NCBI GenBank assembly: GCA_013399695.1
Contig: VXAU01000808.1
Location: forward strand, 1 to 64,000
Source: Formicarius rufipectus
Lineage: Eukaryota; Chordata; Aves; Passeriformes; Formicariidae
Reading direction: 5' to 3'
Length of the DNA stretch: 64,000 nucleotides
Within the stretch, counting starts at the first letter, position 1. Each line of letters opens with the position of its first letter. Of this stretch, positions 13,380 to 26,700 are shown piece after piece. Made by a program: the position numbers and the translations under genes. The notes under the pieces are model-generated. The model was not told where the DNA came from. It worked only from the letters and a program-made list of their open reading frames with translations, and did not search any database.

Positions 13380-13385
13380 TTTATT
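13380..13385 (-). promoter_or_regulatory. LTR polyadenylation signal
   Basis: TTTATT on the plus strand reads AATAAA on the minus strand. It follows a CT-rich stretch, as expected near the R/U5 boundary of this LTR. Confidence 0.55.
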
Positions 13386-13395
13386 CAACAGTAAA

Positions 13396-13450
13396 TGTGA
13401 GGTAGAGGAAAGAGAGAGTGGGGGTAGAGAGAGTGACAGAGAGACAGGAT
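13396..13450. repeat. GA-rich low-complexity stretch
   Basis: Repeated GAGAGA, GACAGAGAG and GGTAGAG units occur on the plus strand. On the minus strand this is the CT-rich segment just upstream of the LTR poly(A) signal, so it is part of the LTR rather than an independent repeat. Confidence 0.7.
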
Positions 13451-13567
13451 TAAGTAGAAAAAAATATCACCACTCTGTGGATTTTGATGGTGTCTTATTG
13501 CTTGCTTTCTTGTGGCCTTCGAGAGGTGAGTCCCAGTCTTATTGAAGTGATAGTTGCAGTCTGGATT

Positions 13568-13735
13568 CATCAAGAGAAGCCCATGGTAGTGAGGGAAGAA
13601 GCCTGACGGTGAGGGAAGAAGTCCATATGTTGAGTAAAGTACACGAAGCCCGTGGTGGTAAGAAAGGTGCATGTGGTGAGAGAAGAAAATCCACTGGTGA
13701 ACAAAGTCCAGGTGGTGAGGGAAGACCAAGTAGAG
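13568..13735 (-). repeat. Degenerate minisatellite inside LTR
   Basis: About seven imperfect copies of a unit of 17-27 bases lie end to end, most near 22 bases, with a plus-strand core GGTGGTGAGGGAAG and a flank AAGTCCAT or AAGCCCGT. It sits between the TATA-like block and the GACTGCAACTATCAC motif. In the related LTR at 61 kb these two landmarks are only about 60 bases apart. Here they are about 200 apart, so the repeat accounts for most of the extra length. Confidence 0.75.
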
Positions 13736-14028
13736 AGTGAAATCTGTGCTGTCTGATTTGGCTTAAACTAGGTGGGAGCACCCTATACCTCCCCTGGGGT
13801 GGGGAGTTTTACACTGGATGACATAATGCTTTGTGACGAGACATTTCAGGAGTCTTTGACACCTAAGTTGTTACAGCTGCCTGTTATGTCAGCCCATTTG
13901 GGTCCATTATGGTCCATCAGCAGAGATGAATATCTTCAGGGTGCGTGTGAATTGTCCAGCTGCTTACCCACAGGGAAGTTTTCACAGCTCAGTCCTCCCT
14001 CAAAGGATTTGTCTGTCTCATTTTACAC

Positions 14029-15101
14029 AGCTTGTAGCCTGGGGTGGTTACTTTGCAGATCATCAGCTTGCACTTTGATTGTCTGAGCCAGTGTCATTCC
14101 AGTCTTTCACAGTTATAGGTAGATTCTTCCCTTGGGATAAATGAGCAATAATACCATCTTTATCTTGTCTCAAGTTCCTGTCACAGTCCAAATTAGTAGG
14201 CTTGTTTAGGGAGGGATGGGCTTTGGTGAGCAGTTGCTTTGCATAGGTTGCTACAGTGGACGAAAGCCCTTCAGTGATTTTAACAATGTTTAAGCCATAA
14301 GCTTCTCAGTGTCTCACACTATGCCAGTGGAGAGGCCACACAGAGGTTTCATTGCCGGACTGAGTTTCATGCACAGCATCCATAGCTGTGGAACCTCCAC
14401 TGGGGAAAAGCACGATGTCCCAGGGCCTCATAGTCCAGAGCAAGGTACAGAAAGAAACTAACTCAGTGTCAGAGCACTGCTGTGGGCTCTGCCAGGATCT
14501 AGCAGTGATTTGCAAAGCTTGCTCCTTTTGCTATGCTGGTGGAGCATATGGAGACCTGTGGGAGTTGTAATGTTTCAGTCATTTGCATCCAGAGGCCAAG
14601 CCTGTGAACTTTCCTCCAGGCTGTAGGGCTGGATTGAGCAGTTCTGGCTTATGTTTGGGTGGCTGGGACCATTAAACCCATGTGGAATTTATCTGGGTTA
14701 AAAAGAAGATGGCAAAGAGTTATTTTTAATACAATCATTTTCCAAAGACAGTGTCCAGAGAATTCATTTGTGCTTCAGTTTTTCTCTGAATCAGTTTGGG
14801 CAGAAGGTGGCTTTGGCCAAGGTATTTGAACAAACCTTCTGGATGAAGAAAATTTTTTAGCCATAAACAAAAGTTTAAAATTAATACCTTGACTGAAATA
14901 AGTTTGTATGGATCATCCAGGCGTAGGAAGGACAGATTTAAAGAGGAGTATAACATCAGTTTTCATGATAGTTAAACGTTTCCCTGCATCTCATTCATCT
15001 CTTTAAGAGCACAGAGAAGAAGAGTGTGAGAAAAATAAGGACTAAATTCAGGCAAATGCCATTAAAGGTGGAGACCTGAGGTCTCCTGGAACTGATCTGA
15101 A

Positions 15102-15139
<38 letters not shown>

Positions 15140-18100
15140 GGTTTTATTTATTTTTACTAATCTTTGCAACTTTTGTAATGGTTGTCTGTATTTTGATGGT
15201 GTAAGGGAATTTATTTTTCACTTTGTCCAACGTATGTGTTAATGCTGTTCTTTAAGTGGTAGGGCTACCTGTCTACTTTCCAGTGTTCCTATATTTCTTG
15301 AAGCATAAAAAGAAGCACATCTTTCCTCCAGTGAGCTGCAAAGCAGAGTGCTACAAGTGTTTTAGGGTGACTAGTGTTACCCAGGAGCACCCTGACCTGG
15401 GTTCAGGACATTGGGAAGAGTGACCAAAGCCTAAGGGCTCCATGGTTTTGAAAACTAAACCCTTCTCTCCCTGGTTAGTGTCCTGAGCTATCATGAACTG
15501 AGAAAAAAATCTGCAATATTTTGTCTGATTGTCAGTGTACACAGGGCCAAGCAGAGTCTGGAGTTAGTGGGAATGGATGTAAGACCTCTTAGTTTCCACA
15601 GAAATCCATCACAAAGAAGAAAGGAAAAATAAATGAAACATTTATAATGAATTCAAGTTAATCGTCAGACTAGGGGTTTGGAAAGTTGAATGGTTTAAGG
15701 ATACTTTTTAGAGGGCCTTCATTAAAGTAACACCCCTTTTGCTGCCTTAGACTTTCCAAATATTTGCTCTGAGCACAGGTCAAAAATGTCCTTGGTGTTA
15801 TCTGTTGCACGCTAACCAACCAAACTCTTTTTATGCTCCTTAAATTCAAATACAAAGAGAAAACAGTTCAATTATAAAATCAAGAGAAAACACTGATGAT
15901 TTTTTTTATTATTTCCTGTGGAATCTTTTAGTGGGAAATGTCTTTCTCACAGCATTTCAGAATGTTTGTTGTGGGGGGAAGAACTAACGTGTGGTTGTTT
16001 CTATTGTATTCTTATAATCATTGAATGTTTACATTGCAGTAATGCCTGAGGACTCCAAGGAAACTGAGGATGCCATTGCACTAGAAGAATAAAAATACAG
16101 CCTTTGGCCTGAAAGTTTGGTGAACCAATTGTTGTTTGCTTTTTTCCGTCTTATAGAATAACATTTTTTTGAGAGCTCAGCTGACAAGTGCAACAGTGTG
16201 GACAGCTTGTAGGCAAAGATCTGCCATTACAAGGAGCTCCATTATGCATCGTGCCTCAGCTGTGGGACAGTTCAGGAAGGCATAGCTAGATCTTCCTATA
16301 GACCTAGAGCCAGTATAAATGGCCATATATTGTAACAAGTATGTGATGAGCATATACCTAAGAGGAGAAATAAACTGAGAGGTATTTAAATGCATGTATT
16401 CTTTGAGATTTTTTTTCCATGAAAACTATGCACTATGAAATAGGACTCCGTTTTACAATGAGGCTGAGGTCAAAGGAATTACACTGTTGCAAAATAGCAG
16501 GATGTGGTTCCCAAGCAAAGGGAGAAATCTATAGAAATAGAAAGAGTACTATACAAGAAAGAGAAAGATGAGTTATGTGTCTGAAATTCACCATGATCTT
16601 ACTCTCTCTTTAATCGATGATATACCATGCTATCTCAATTCTGGAGAAATATGCAGGTGGATATTTACACAGAACCAGTGCTGCTGCATGAGAGACAAAA
16701 ACAACATTGCAACTACAGCAGTAGAAACCACCATAATGCATCAAATTAAAGATGAGAGGAAACAATTTTATGAGGAAACCCTGACCTAAACAAGAAGTTG
16801 GTAGTTTCCTTTAGCTCACAGCCCATTGGAAAGCAGCAGAACTCCCTTAAACAGATATTGCAAGCTGGCAGTGGAAGACCTATTTAAAAAAGCAAGGAAA
16901 AGATTTGAAGGTTAACATGCCCCCCCAAACTAATCTAGTCAAAGTTTTTTGAAAGACTGGAGTGTTGCATCATCAGATATCATGAAGTATAAAAGTGGAG
17001 AACAACATGCTAACCAAGCAGTGCCCAACTAGAAACTCTGTACACAGGTCACAGGCACTAGCTGCGCGTTCACAGATAGAATAATCCTGTGTTGTGACTC
17101 AGCTACTGGGTTTCCAAGCACAAGGATCAATTTTGAGGCATCAGTAATAAAAGACTAGCTCAAGCCGTCATGCAGAGGTTTAAGAAAAATGAAAATAAAC
17201 TACTTGTTGCCTAGTTAATTTTTTCTCCAAATTTACAAAGAAGAGACGTCTCTCAGTAGGTTTAGCAGTGTCTTTTTTTTTTTGTCCAACTGTTTAATTT
17301 CTTTCATAAAACTCCCTACAGCACCAAATGCCTTTCTCCAGTTGTCTGAAGACTCCTAAATGTATTCTAATTTTGTTTATTTGTTTGTTGGTTCGTTTTT
17401 ATTTTTGATTTTAGCCTCTGGGCCTCAAGGCAAGGCAAGGAGCTTTTTTCCAGGTAGAGGATCCACTAGCATGGGGGCACATGTGCCCAGGTTTCTGACT
17501 GTAAACTTCGAACCTCGGCTGATGCATCTCCCTGCTTTTCCTTGGTTAGAAGTGGCTCCCAGTCTCAGCTCAGCAGCTTCTGAAAAATAAGAAAGCTTTG
17601 GGTCTGGCTTTTGGTTCCTTTCAACCACGTCTCTCACTTTGCCAGACGTGAACAGAGGTCCTCTCCTACAGGGCAAGCTGGTGGGGAGAGGAGGAGGGGG
17701 TGAGAGAACTAGCTCGTTTCTCTTTTAGCACCACATAAGTCTGGGGTTTTTTTGCTGGAGATTTACAGAGTCCAAAATGTTTAAAACTTTGAAAGATTCT
17801 AAAATGTTTCTTCTTCTTTTGAATATTCAATTTTTATATCTGACATTGGTTCAGAATGGAAACTGATTTGGGATGGAATTTTCAGGCAAAAATAAGGAGA
17901 TCTCTGACAAAGCATCTGTGCACAGCTCAAAGTAGAAGAAAATTCCACCCCATGGCTTTGTGTCAGATTAAATCTTTACAAAACAAACTTTGCAAACATG
18001 CATGCAACCACAGCCTTACTACCAGTTTGGCTACAAATCTCTTATATTCCCAGGAGCATTATCAGAGGAAGTTTCCCTGGGACAACTTCCTGGGACCAAC

Positions 18101-21100
18101 AGCCAAGGCAGAATTGACTGCAAAGTAAGTGCAGGGAAAGCAGAGGTGGTAGGGATGGAAAAACAGGGTATGTCTCAGCTTTTAAAAGAAAACAGAAGAT
18201 GAGGGTCTCTGGGTTTGCTGCTCCTTGCACAGCCTGAGAGAGTTGGACTTTGTTTAGATACAAAAAACATGGGAAATTTAGAAAGGGACTGGTTTGCCTG
18301 GAGTTGCTAAACCCAAACCCCTATTATGCTAAACCACACATGGCCAGGATGCTAGTTATTTTATGGCTGCCTGAGGCAAATCATCTGCTGTATCTAATTT
18401 CACTGTACTGGTGCCTCAATAGTTCAAGGGTTGTCCAAGTTTTCCTTGTATTCAGATTTCATCAGCAGAGCAGCAGCATAGTAAATACACAGATATTTAT
18501 TTAAGTTTCAACTTTCTCAGCTATGGCTTAGCTATAGAACAGACAAAAAGCCAAGCAGTGGAGTCTTGAGTTAAAAGCATGTGGTTTATTTATGTCACTT
18601 AAACTATCAGGAGGACTGGGACAGGGAGGTTAAAAAGTCCAGGCTGGTGTTTCTTAAAAAGCCAGAACATCCAGCCTTATTTTAAGATAAAGCGGTAAAG
18701 ACTGACTGGAGGAGAAAGGTTCTTTTCAAGTTGTTGATATGTTAGAAGTTGCTGTGCTGCAGGGAGATAATTGTAACATAGTGACTTTGCCACAGATATT
18801 TACTCTGACTTCAAGTCAGTGAGGCTGTTATTGTCCTAGTCTCCATTAAGGGTGAGTTTGAGGATGCTTCAATGCTGCCAAACTCTGAAGTTTCCCTTGC
18901 TGATAGTGTTTTTTTGGTGAAAGTCTTATCCCCATCAGTAAGGTTATTATATCGTCTTTACAGATTTAGCTTTTTAAAAAATTGGGTTTGACTCATACAG
19001 TTACTTGGAATTCAATCAGAGTGCATGTGAGATGTTAAAGAATGACAGGAAAATAAAACCAATGCAACAACCATCATGCTTTTCAAACCCCACAAACTTT
19101 AAAGCTAATCTCTGCATTATTCTGAGCATGACTCATGATTTCTGTGTGTCTGGGGTTAACTACAGCACTTCTTGATTTACTGCTTTCTCTAAATCTGTGT
19201 ATCTACATGAGGCCATGTGGCTAACACTGTGGTGGGAACAGCACCCGTGACTATATAATTTTGTAGGTCTGTGCTGTGGTTCTCATTGTGCTCCCTGGAC
19301 TCTATGAGCTCTGCATTTTGCATGGGTGTGCAAAGCACCTCAGAGAGGCCAAATAAGAAGAGGAAAGAGGGATATTTCCCACTAATGTATTCTCTTGTAA
19401 GTCAGCATCTGAGATAGAGTAAATTTGTGTGCACCTGGTTGCACTTGTGCAACTCAGGAGTCATTTTTTCAAAATCTCCATGGCATCAGGGAGACCCTCA
19501 CTTCCCTGCCTGTCAGTACTCTTCCCAGGTCTATGCCAACCCAGGCTCAACACTTTCCCTGAGGCAAGAACTGTGCCTCTCTGGTGGCTTTCTCCTCCCC
19601 TCCATGGTAGTTCACGTGGCAGGTGAGCTTGGCTGACCTTCACATAGCTAGCTTTTCTGCAAAAACAGTAGCTCCTCCTGGGACAGCTGCACCAGGAAGG
19701 TGGTTGAAGATGGGAATCGGGCACTAATTTTATCTTGCCTACACGTTGTTGTGGTGCTAGCCTGTTCTTATTTAGTGTGTAAAGGTCTTCTGTTTTTCCT
19801 GGATAAAAAGTCATCACTTAAGCATTAACTATAGTACCTTGGAAGTGGTTTTTGCCAAAAAAAGTTCTTTCATAAATACTAGCATCTGCTCATCCCAGGA
19901 GTTATGTTCATTCTCAGAGCAGATACTGCCCACAGTCCCTAGAGAAGAGAGATGAACACCCCACAGCGCCTGTGTGTGAAGAACACACTGCATTACTCGG
20001 AGGATGGCATCTTGCAATGAAACGCTGAATGTTTGATCACTTATGATGAAATGAGACAAAAATAAAGCTTCATGCTCTGTCCCGCACTTCACACAGCAGC
20101 CTGCCTTGTCTGCTGCTCATACTGGCTGTGGACTTGGCCAGGGGCTGTGTATCAATGATAAAAGCAGGACAGACAGCTAACCTTTGGGTAACACCAGAAT
20201 CGCATTTAGGAGCTGCAACAGGGAAAAATGCCTATTCGTTTTTTTGGGACTGTAGAAAATTGTTTAGGACTGCAGACTGCATCTTTTTTCAGTGGGAGTC
20301 AAACTATAACAAAGATATGTTAATGAAGTATTGAAAGGATAGGTTCAACTCTAGATAATTATTAAACCACAAGTTTCTCTTGATTGTCAGTCATATCCTT
20401 TGTGGATCCTTTGGCAGAGATTTTTTAAAAGAAGAGTGTAATTTCATAAGACACACAGTGAAGAGAGGCAGAGACCTCTGCAGATCTCTGCTGTGTTTTG
20501 ATATTGAGATACGAAGAACTGTTACCCCCTTTGGATGTAGGCTGGGTGAGGAGAGAGTGGGTTCTCTGGTACATACAACAGCAGTCCCTGGGTATGTCCA
20601 ACAAAGCAGTTGGTGGCAGAGGCCCAGTGTCTTCAGGACCAAGTATTTTATCCTTTGAGCAGGTTATTGGCTGACTCAGTCTAACACAGCCACCAACAAG
20701 CTGTGTTTCACTTAACTCCTACAAAGCCCTCATCATTCTGCTTTGCAGAAGTTTAGAAATCAAAGCTCAATTGTCATGGTCTTTAATTTCCATATAATTT
20801 GACAAAACGTGATGGTGAATTATTCAGCAAAAGAATCTGACCTAAGCTGACTGTCCTCAGTGTCGTCACTGATGATGTTTGAATTGCTTACAAAAATGAA
20901 CTCCAAATGATGCATTTGTAATGGTAATCATCTCTGCCCTGATATACTTGTGAATTAAGGCAGTAGTTTGGATGTAGTGGGGTGCAGCAAAGAGGTGCCA
21001 TGGGAGACAGTCACCCTCTGTCCTCTTCTGGCAACTGCTTTGAATTATCATGGCTGCTGAAATGTCAGGTTGTTAATCCTACAGCACTGAATTGTGGCTG

Positions 21101-21570
21101 GGGACTGTTTCAGCCAAGAAACTCATAAGAAAAAATCTCTTCAAGCTTTTCCAGAATTTCATCACATCTTTTTGTGGTTAACTATGAATTCAAGACAAGT
21201 ACTCATATTTTTAGGACTTTCCATCAGCACTACTCTCAGGTCTCCTTCTGCAGAGCTACTTTGGTTGTGCTATTAATTCTCCCAGTATGAAACTTGTCTG
21301 GAAGTGCAATACATGCTCCTTTCTACAACAGGTTGAAAAAGTTCTCTAGCCTCATGGACTATCAGGATACATCAAGATTTGTAGAACTGTTAATGGTCTT
21401 GATGAAATATATGACAAAATACTGAGTTTTATTGAAACACAACCTTTTTTCCATAGGAAAATAACCAAGAGTTATCTAACTGTAGAAACACAGTTGGTTC
21501 AATGCCATTTTTCAGTCCTTCATAAAGAGTTCTTCTTTAACATTTCAGATCCTGAGTACAGGCTGTGACC
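14029..21570. other. Non-coding DNA, no gene recognised
   Basis: Apart from a TA microsatellite and short T- or GTTT-rich runs (17273-17283 and 17376-17405) nothing is recognised. Longest frames are about 118 codons (19461-19817, minus) without domains. The block at 14300-14570 has slightly higher GC but no convincing family. Confidence 0.55.
15104..15132. repeat. TA dinucleotide microsatellite
   Basis: About 14 perfect TA units follow AAGCA and run into TAAAATT. A repeat of this purity is likely polymorphic in length. Confidence 0.95.
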
Positions 21571-21704
21571 TTTTTTTTTTTTTTAATTTTTGTGTGTTTT
21601 GTTTGTCTATTTGGTTTTGTTTGTTTGTTCGTTTTTGTTCGGTTTGGGGTTTTTTGTTTGTTTGTTTGGGACTTTTTGGTTTTTTTTTGTTTGTGTGTTT
21701 TTTA
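21571..21704. repeat. Poly-T followed by GTTT-rich tract
   Basis: A run of 14 T leads into about 120 bases of GTTT, GTTTG and GGTTT units with few interruptions. It is a simple repeat without coding capacity. The 67-codon minus frame across it (Lys/Asn/Thr/Gln-rich) is an artefact. Confidence 0.9.
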
Positions 21705-21928
21705 CTCTAATGTTCCTTATGATTCCTGCTGAGAAAATTTTTTGCTCTGGAGGCACATAATTATGTACTGGAAAGCCCAGTTGTCCCAAGGAGACAAACA
21801 GAACAGCCACCTGGCATCAGTGGAAATATTAAGAACAAGAATAAAATGTGTCTTGGGACTTGTGAGAGCTGGAAAGAGGCCAGATCTGGACAGAAGGACT
21901 GTGTGAACTTGAACATCAACCCATGTTC

Positions 21929-21982
21929 TTTTTTTTTTTTTTTNNNNNNNNNNNNNNNNNNNNNNNNNNTTTTTTTTTTTTT
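21929..21982. other. Assembly gap of 26 N inside poly-T
   Basis: The N run at 21944-21969 is flanked by T on both sides (21929-21943 and 21970-21982). The true sequence is probably a longer T homopolymer or a T-rich repeat that the assembler could not close. The two minus-strand frames through it translate as poly-Lys with unknowns and are not genes. Confidence 0.9.
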
Positions 21983-23509
21983 CCCCTGTGTTCTTCCATT
22001 GCATTTAAGGAAATGTAGCTAAGGCTTGAAAATACAACCAAGAATGCACTATAGTCTGAAGTAGAAGGGTCTTGAGAATAACATAATAGTTTGAATTTAT
22101 CTGGAAGTTCTAAGTTTCTTTTTGTGTGTTGCAAGAGTTGCTCACAAATTCATATTATCTGTGCATTTTGGAGAAGAGAGAAGGATAAAAGTCAGAAAGG
22201 TACTAAGTTTCAAACAAATAAAATTTTTTTCAAGATGTCTGGTGATACACCAGTTTAGCAGTAAATAAAGGCTTGACAAAGGACATTTGGGTCAGATTTC
22301 TCTTCAGAAGGCAGAAACCCATGGGCTGGAAAGCTCTCCCTAGATGTTGGGTCCCTTGTGTACTCTTGAAGACATATTACTTATTCATGTAAATAGAGGG
22401 AGGGTTTTTGTGGTCTGAAAAATCCCATGTCCATTCACCAATCTCCTATCAAACCTCCAAATGCTGAGCTAGACAGGGAAGTCAAGAAAAGTGACACTGA
22501 TGTTTCACAGTTACACTGCAGCTAAGAGAGAGAAAACGAAGTGTGTTGAGTGCATGACAATAGGGAAAAGAAGCATGTAGGGGTAAGTAATGCCTTGGAT
22601 CCCCCTTCTCCCTCTCTGTACACAGTGCATGTTTGCATGCAGATGCCTTGTGCCAATCCATGGTGCAGATCCTGCCTCCAGCTGTGGCCTGAGCCAAGGG
22701 CTCCCAGTTGTGCTGTAGCAAGGTAAGGCTAACTAACACAGTATATTTGGGCTGACGGATACTGACAACAGAGGCTGTCACTGGTTATACCACTTTGCTA
22801 CTTTTTCTGGTTCTCCTGGGAAGTTTGAAAAGCAGCTACTTTGCACCATTTCCCAAGGCAGAATTTATCTGTGCATGCCTAACAGGTTTGTCTCAATCTA
22901 TGCTGTCTCAGATAATTTCAGCCTTGGGTCAGGCCAATTGGTTCATAACCATGTTCAAACAGTAGTGTTGCATACAGTTCTCTGGAATTTACTGTCTCCT
23001 TGTTAACCTCAACCATTTAACACTTTAAGAAAAAACTTGGTTTTAATAATTCCATTTGAAATTCAGGCTCATTTGAGCATCTGGTACTGTTTTTTGACGA
23101 CAGTTTTTCCCTGATTTAGGGAAAAAAAATTAAAAAATCTTTCCCTCCATATAAATAACAATACTTTAACTTGGACCCTCCAGATAGGAGTTTTTTCTGT
23201 TCCAAAAACTATTTTCTACTTTCTTAATATCCATGCCTCCACATTTTCTATTTCATCTATTTCCATTGCTCAGTTTGATCCTTCTCTGTTGTGCAGACTC
23301 ATTTGGAAAGTTTTCTTGTGCAAGACTAGTGTGATACGGGTAAGAAATTCCTGTGCAGGTGTCATTAATAGATGCTTTAAAATGTTGTCAACCCAATACA
23401 TCAAATACTGCATTTAGTTTTCATGATAGCTAAAAAGGGATAAAACATCATGAGGTAGCACAATGGTAGATGCAGCAACACATGGTGGAGAGAAGATGGT
23501 TGACACTTT

Positions 23510-23554
23510 ATGTATAAAGTATTTGATGTATAAATAATGTATAAAGTGTTTGAT
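23510..23554. repeat. Short direct duplication
   Basis: ATGTATAAAGTATTTGAT (23510-23527) recurs at 23537-23554 with one difference, a 27-base period. It probably arose by replication slippage. Confidence 0.8.
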
Positions 23555-23713
23555 ATTGCTGATTCTTAATGCTTGCACATGTGTATTAGTCTCTGTAGGA
23601 CAACGAGAGGTGGGATGGCTACAATCTCAGGACTTTGAAACCATTGCAAAATATTTCCAGAAAGGTGTGGCAAAAAAAGTTTCAGCTTTATGAAGTCTGT
23701 ATTATGTTGGCTC

Positions 23714-23729
23714 TTTTTTTTTTTTTTTT
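23714..23729. repeat. Poly-T run (16 T)
   Basis: Uninterrupted homopolymer. No retroelement body is recognised next to it. Confidence 0.9.
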
Positions 23730-26700
23730 GTAAAAGCAATCACAAAGACATGTTATTACTACAGAATGACAATGCTGTCAGACACAAACATCCTTTACTT
23801 AAACTCGAATCAGTTTAAAAGAAAACAAAAAAACCTGAATGATCCACTGTTAAAGAGGCTGAATGAAATGCTTGGTGCCAACAAATCTATGTGATCTCCT
23901 CTCCTGCTGGAAGCTTTCTGTGTGAGAATTTCTCATTTGTGGATCTTTGACTGAGAGCTTAATGCAGAAAATTACTTCCTTCTGTGGTACAGACTAATAA
24001 AAACAGTAAGGATTTTATAAAGAAAAACAAATGTTATTGACAACCGATGGCTTAACTCTCAAGTTCACTTTACTCAGTTGTTCACATACTGCAAAAATAC
24101 TGTTATTCTTACTGGCATTGTTGTATGCAAACTCAGCACTGGTGATTTAGCATGCAGTGATCCAGAATAATATGAGAGGAGTATGCAGGTATTTGCTTGT
24201 TTGTAAACAAGACTGTAGTTTAGTCTTCACATGGTGTCTAGACAGCAGCAATTAGTAGTAATTAGTAAGTACATCTGCTGTCTGCTTAGTCCATGACAGC
24301 TCACGTGCTGTACAAGTAAGGGATCAAAGAGTTTTACTTCAACATCAATACTCCATTAAATAGAGTCATGCCTTAGATTCCCATATGTTGAGAACCTGCT
24401 TTGCTCTGATGCTCTGGTTTAGAGTTTTTGAGGTTCTTGTTTCTCTTCTCAGGAGACAGCCTGGCCAATAAAAAATTATGGATTATTAGTTAACAATTAG
24501 TCTTGTGGTAATAATAGCAAACAAAAAGAAGTCTCAAGCTGGATTCCTATCATATAAATGAAATGCCTCTTTGAGTTAAGGCCCAATTCAGTAGATCAAA
24601 GCTTCACAAAACATATTCCAGGGCATCAGTTTGTGCCTCTGCTAGGTCCTTGCAATCTGGCTTTACTGGGCTTGACTTGGTAGAAGGCAACCATAGCCAT
24701 GCCTTCTTGCCACCATGTAGATTTTAACTGTGCCCCTGCCTTCTCAAGGCAGAAGAGAGGTGGAAATCAATTGCGATATGCTCTGTGTCAGAAACAGTGC
24801 AATTAAACACGACTCTCTGCTATGGCTCTTATAACTATTGTTGCCACCTGAGAACAGCCCTAAGTATGACTCTGCAAGTGGAAAACCACTGCTAAACAGC
24901 TGTGGAAAATAGTGTTGTTTACTGCTCATGCAAAGGGAATAAAAGAATGAAAACAAGAAATTGTTGTTGGTTGAGTTGTTTGGTCTTTTCCCCTATTTGC
25001 TTCCAGGTGTCTGTATAGCACCCACAAGGGTTTTGCTGCTAGTGGCTCACATACTTTTGATAGCATCTACTTGTAATATGGATACTGCCAACTGTACCAA
25101 GTAGTTGCAAGATTAAATCAGCCTTAGTCACAAAGCCTGTCAACTGTGCCGCATACAGTCGACTGGCATCACAATGGTAGTAGAGGGATGGTCAAGATGC
25201 TTACAAACCTCCTGAATTTTTCCTTGACATTGACTCTTTGACATTGTCTGCATTTGTCTCCCCAGGATCCCTCTAAGCCAGGATCTTATCCTTCTGGAAG
25301 TTCCTTTTAACATCTGCATATTGTCAGTCCTAGCAAGTAATGTTTCTTTCATGTATGAGAGGCAGAAAAAACAAATATGTTTAACCAAACCATTTTATGT
25401 TCAGTAATTGTGTTCATTCACAAACAGCCAGGACCTATTTACTCAGGAAAAGCACCCTATCCATTAGGTTACAGAACTTTATTTCTCAAACTTTCTTAAT
25501 AAATCCTATAGGATGAAGAGTCTGACTGTTCCAGGATTGCCCCAAGGTTGGTGCCTTGGACTTACTCTAGGACAAGGAGCTGTAGCTACCATATCATGGG
25601 TTTTGTCTTTCTGAGTTTCTGTCCCACTGCAGTTGTTTGATAAGGATGGTTCAGTCAGATTTTAGCAAAAAATTTTGCTAGATACATCTTCTGTCTAACA
25701 AATTGTTGTGTCCCAAGGAGTTTTTGTAGCATTTAGGAAAATAATTACACTTAAACCAAGGACTGAGAGTGTCTCCTTGCAGGAAACTTCATCCTATGAG
25801 CAGATTTCTCTGTGGAAAACCCAGAGAGCTGTAGTGCTAAAGATAAGACTGCTTTTTTTGAAAGCACATGGAGGAACAAGAAGAAAAGAAAACTGGGTGA
25901 AATTTTTCCAAACAATAAAGGTCTGGTTTATTGTTAATGTTTTAGTCAATCAGTCTAATTGACCTCAGGGATTATGGTTTCTGAAACAGCTGCAGTCCAT
26001 AATGTAAATCAATATTTTAACATCACAGTTAAAAGGCATCCATTACATTAAAACTGTAACAAATTTCAGACCCAAATTGTTATACACATTTGGGGATTCC
26101 CAAAGTGTTAGAGGAAGGATTTTCTGTTCTTCAGATAAACATCAAGACAAATCTGTGACTGTTTTGCTCCTCTTATAGAGTCCAGAAAGCTATTCTACAA
26201 TATATTGATGAATCCCATTAGGAAAAAAAAACAGTTTTTTATGGTATACAAACTGCAGTTTCATAGCTGATTTCATGGCTAGGCTAATTCAGATTGCAGA
26301 GCAGTAGTCCAGTCTCAGACTGAGACATCGGTCACGTGAAGCAATCAAGATCTCTCAGTTTGGCAAAGATAAAGACCCACTCATTCCAATATTTTTTGCT
26401 ACATGACTATCTAAGAGCATTTTTGCATCCCAAAGTATCACCAGAATGCAAAATCTTCTGAAGGATAAATAAATATATTTCTTTAGTCAGAGGCAGTCTT
26501 CACAGGGAAGTTCTGAGCTTCATCCTTTTCTTCTGCTTTGTACACACAGCAATCTGAAGCAGAAAAAGTAGTCTGTGATGAAGAGGAGTTTCACTTACTT
26601 GCTGAATACAAGTAAAGCTCTTGTTTTTGACACTGAGAAGGCTGTATGACTTGAACTTCCAATATAAAATGGAACAAGTAAATTCTACCAAAGACTTGAA

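Larger units (their letters stand above)
13355..14028 (-). mobile_element. Solo LTR, ERVL-like, minus strand
   Basis: Read on the minus strand, the order is: a TGTAAAATGAGACAGACAAA-type start near 14027, a GGACCATAATGGACC segment near 13905, a CCCCAGGGGAGGTATAGGG block near 13790, the minisatellite, GACTGCAACTATCAC (13561-13547), and a poly(A) signal AATAAA (13385-13380). The CCCCAGGGGAGG and CTCCCACCT blocks match those at about 61388-61417 in the LTR nested in CR1, so the two are the same family. No internal retroviral sequence is seen on either side, so it is probably a solo LTR. Edges are estimated; I did not find a clean target site duplication. Confidence 0.65.

Noticed and set aside
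16177..16395. Minus-strand 72-codon frame preceded by a splice-acceptor-like CTCCTCTTAG
   Set aside because: A single acceptor-like site without a matching donor, partner exon or known protein is not enough.
19427..19817. Overlapping frames on both strands up to 118 codons
   Set aside because: No domain on either strand; typical of a locally GC-richer non-coding block.
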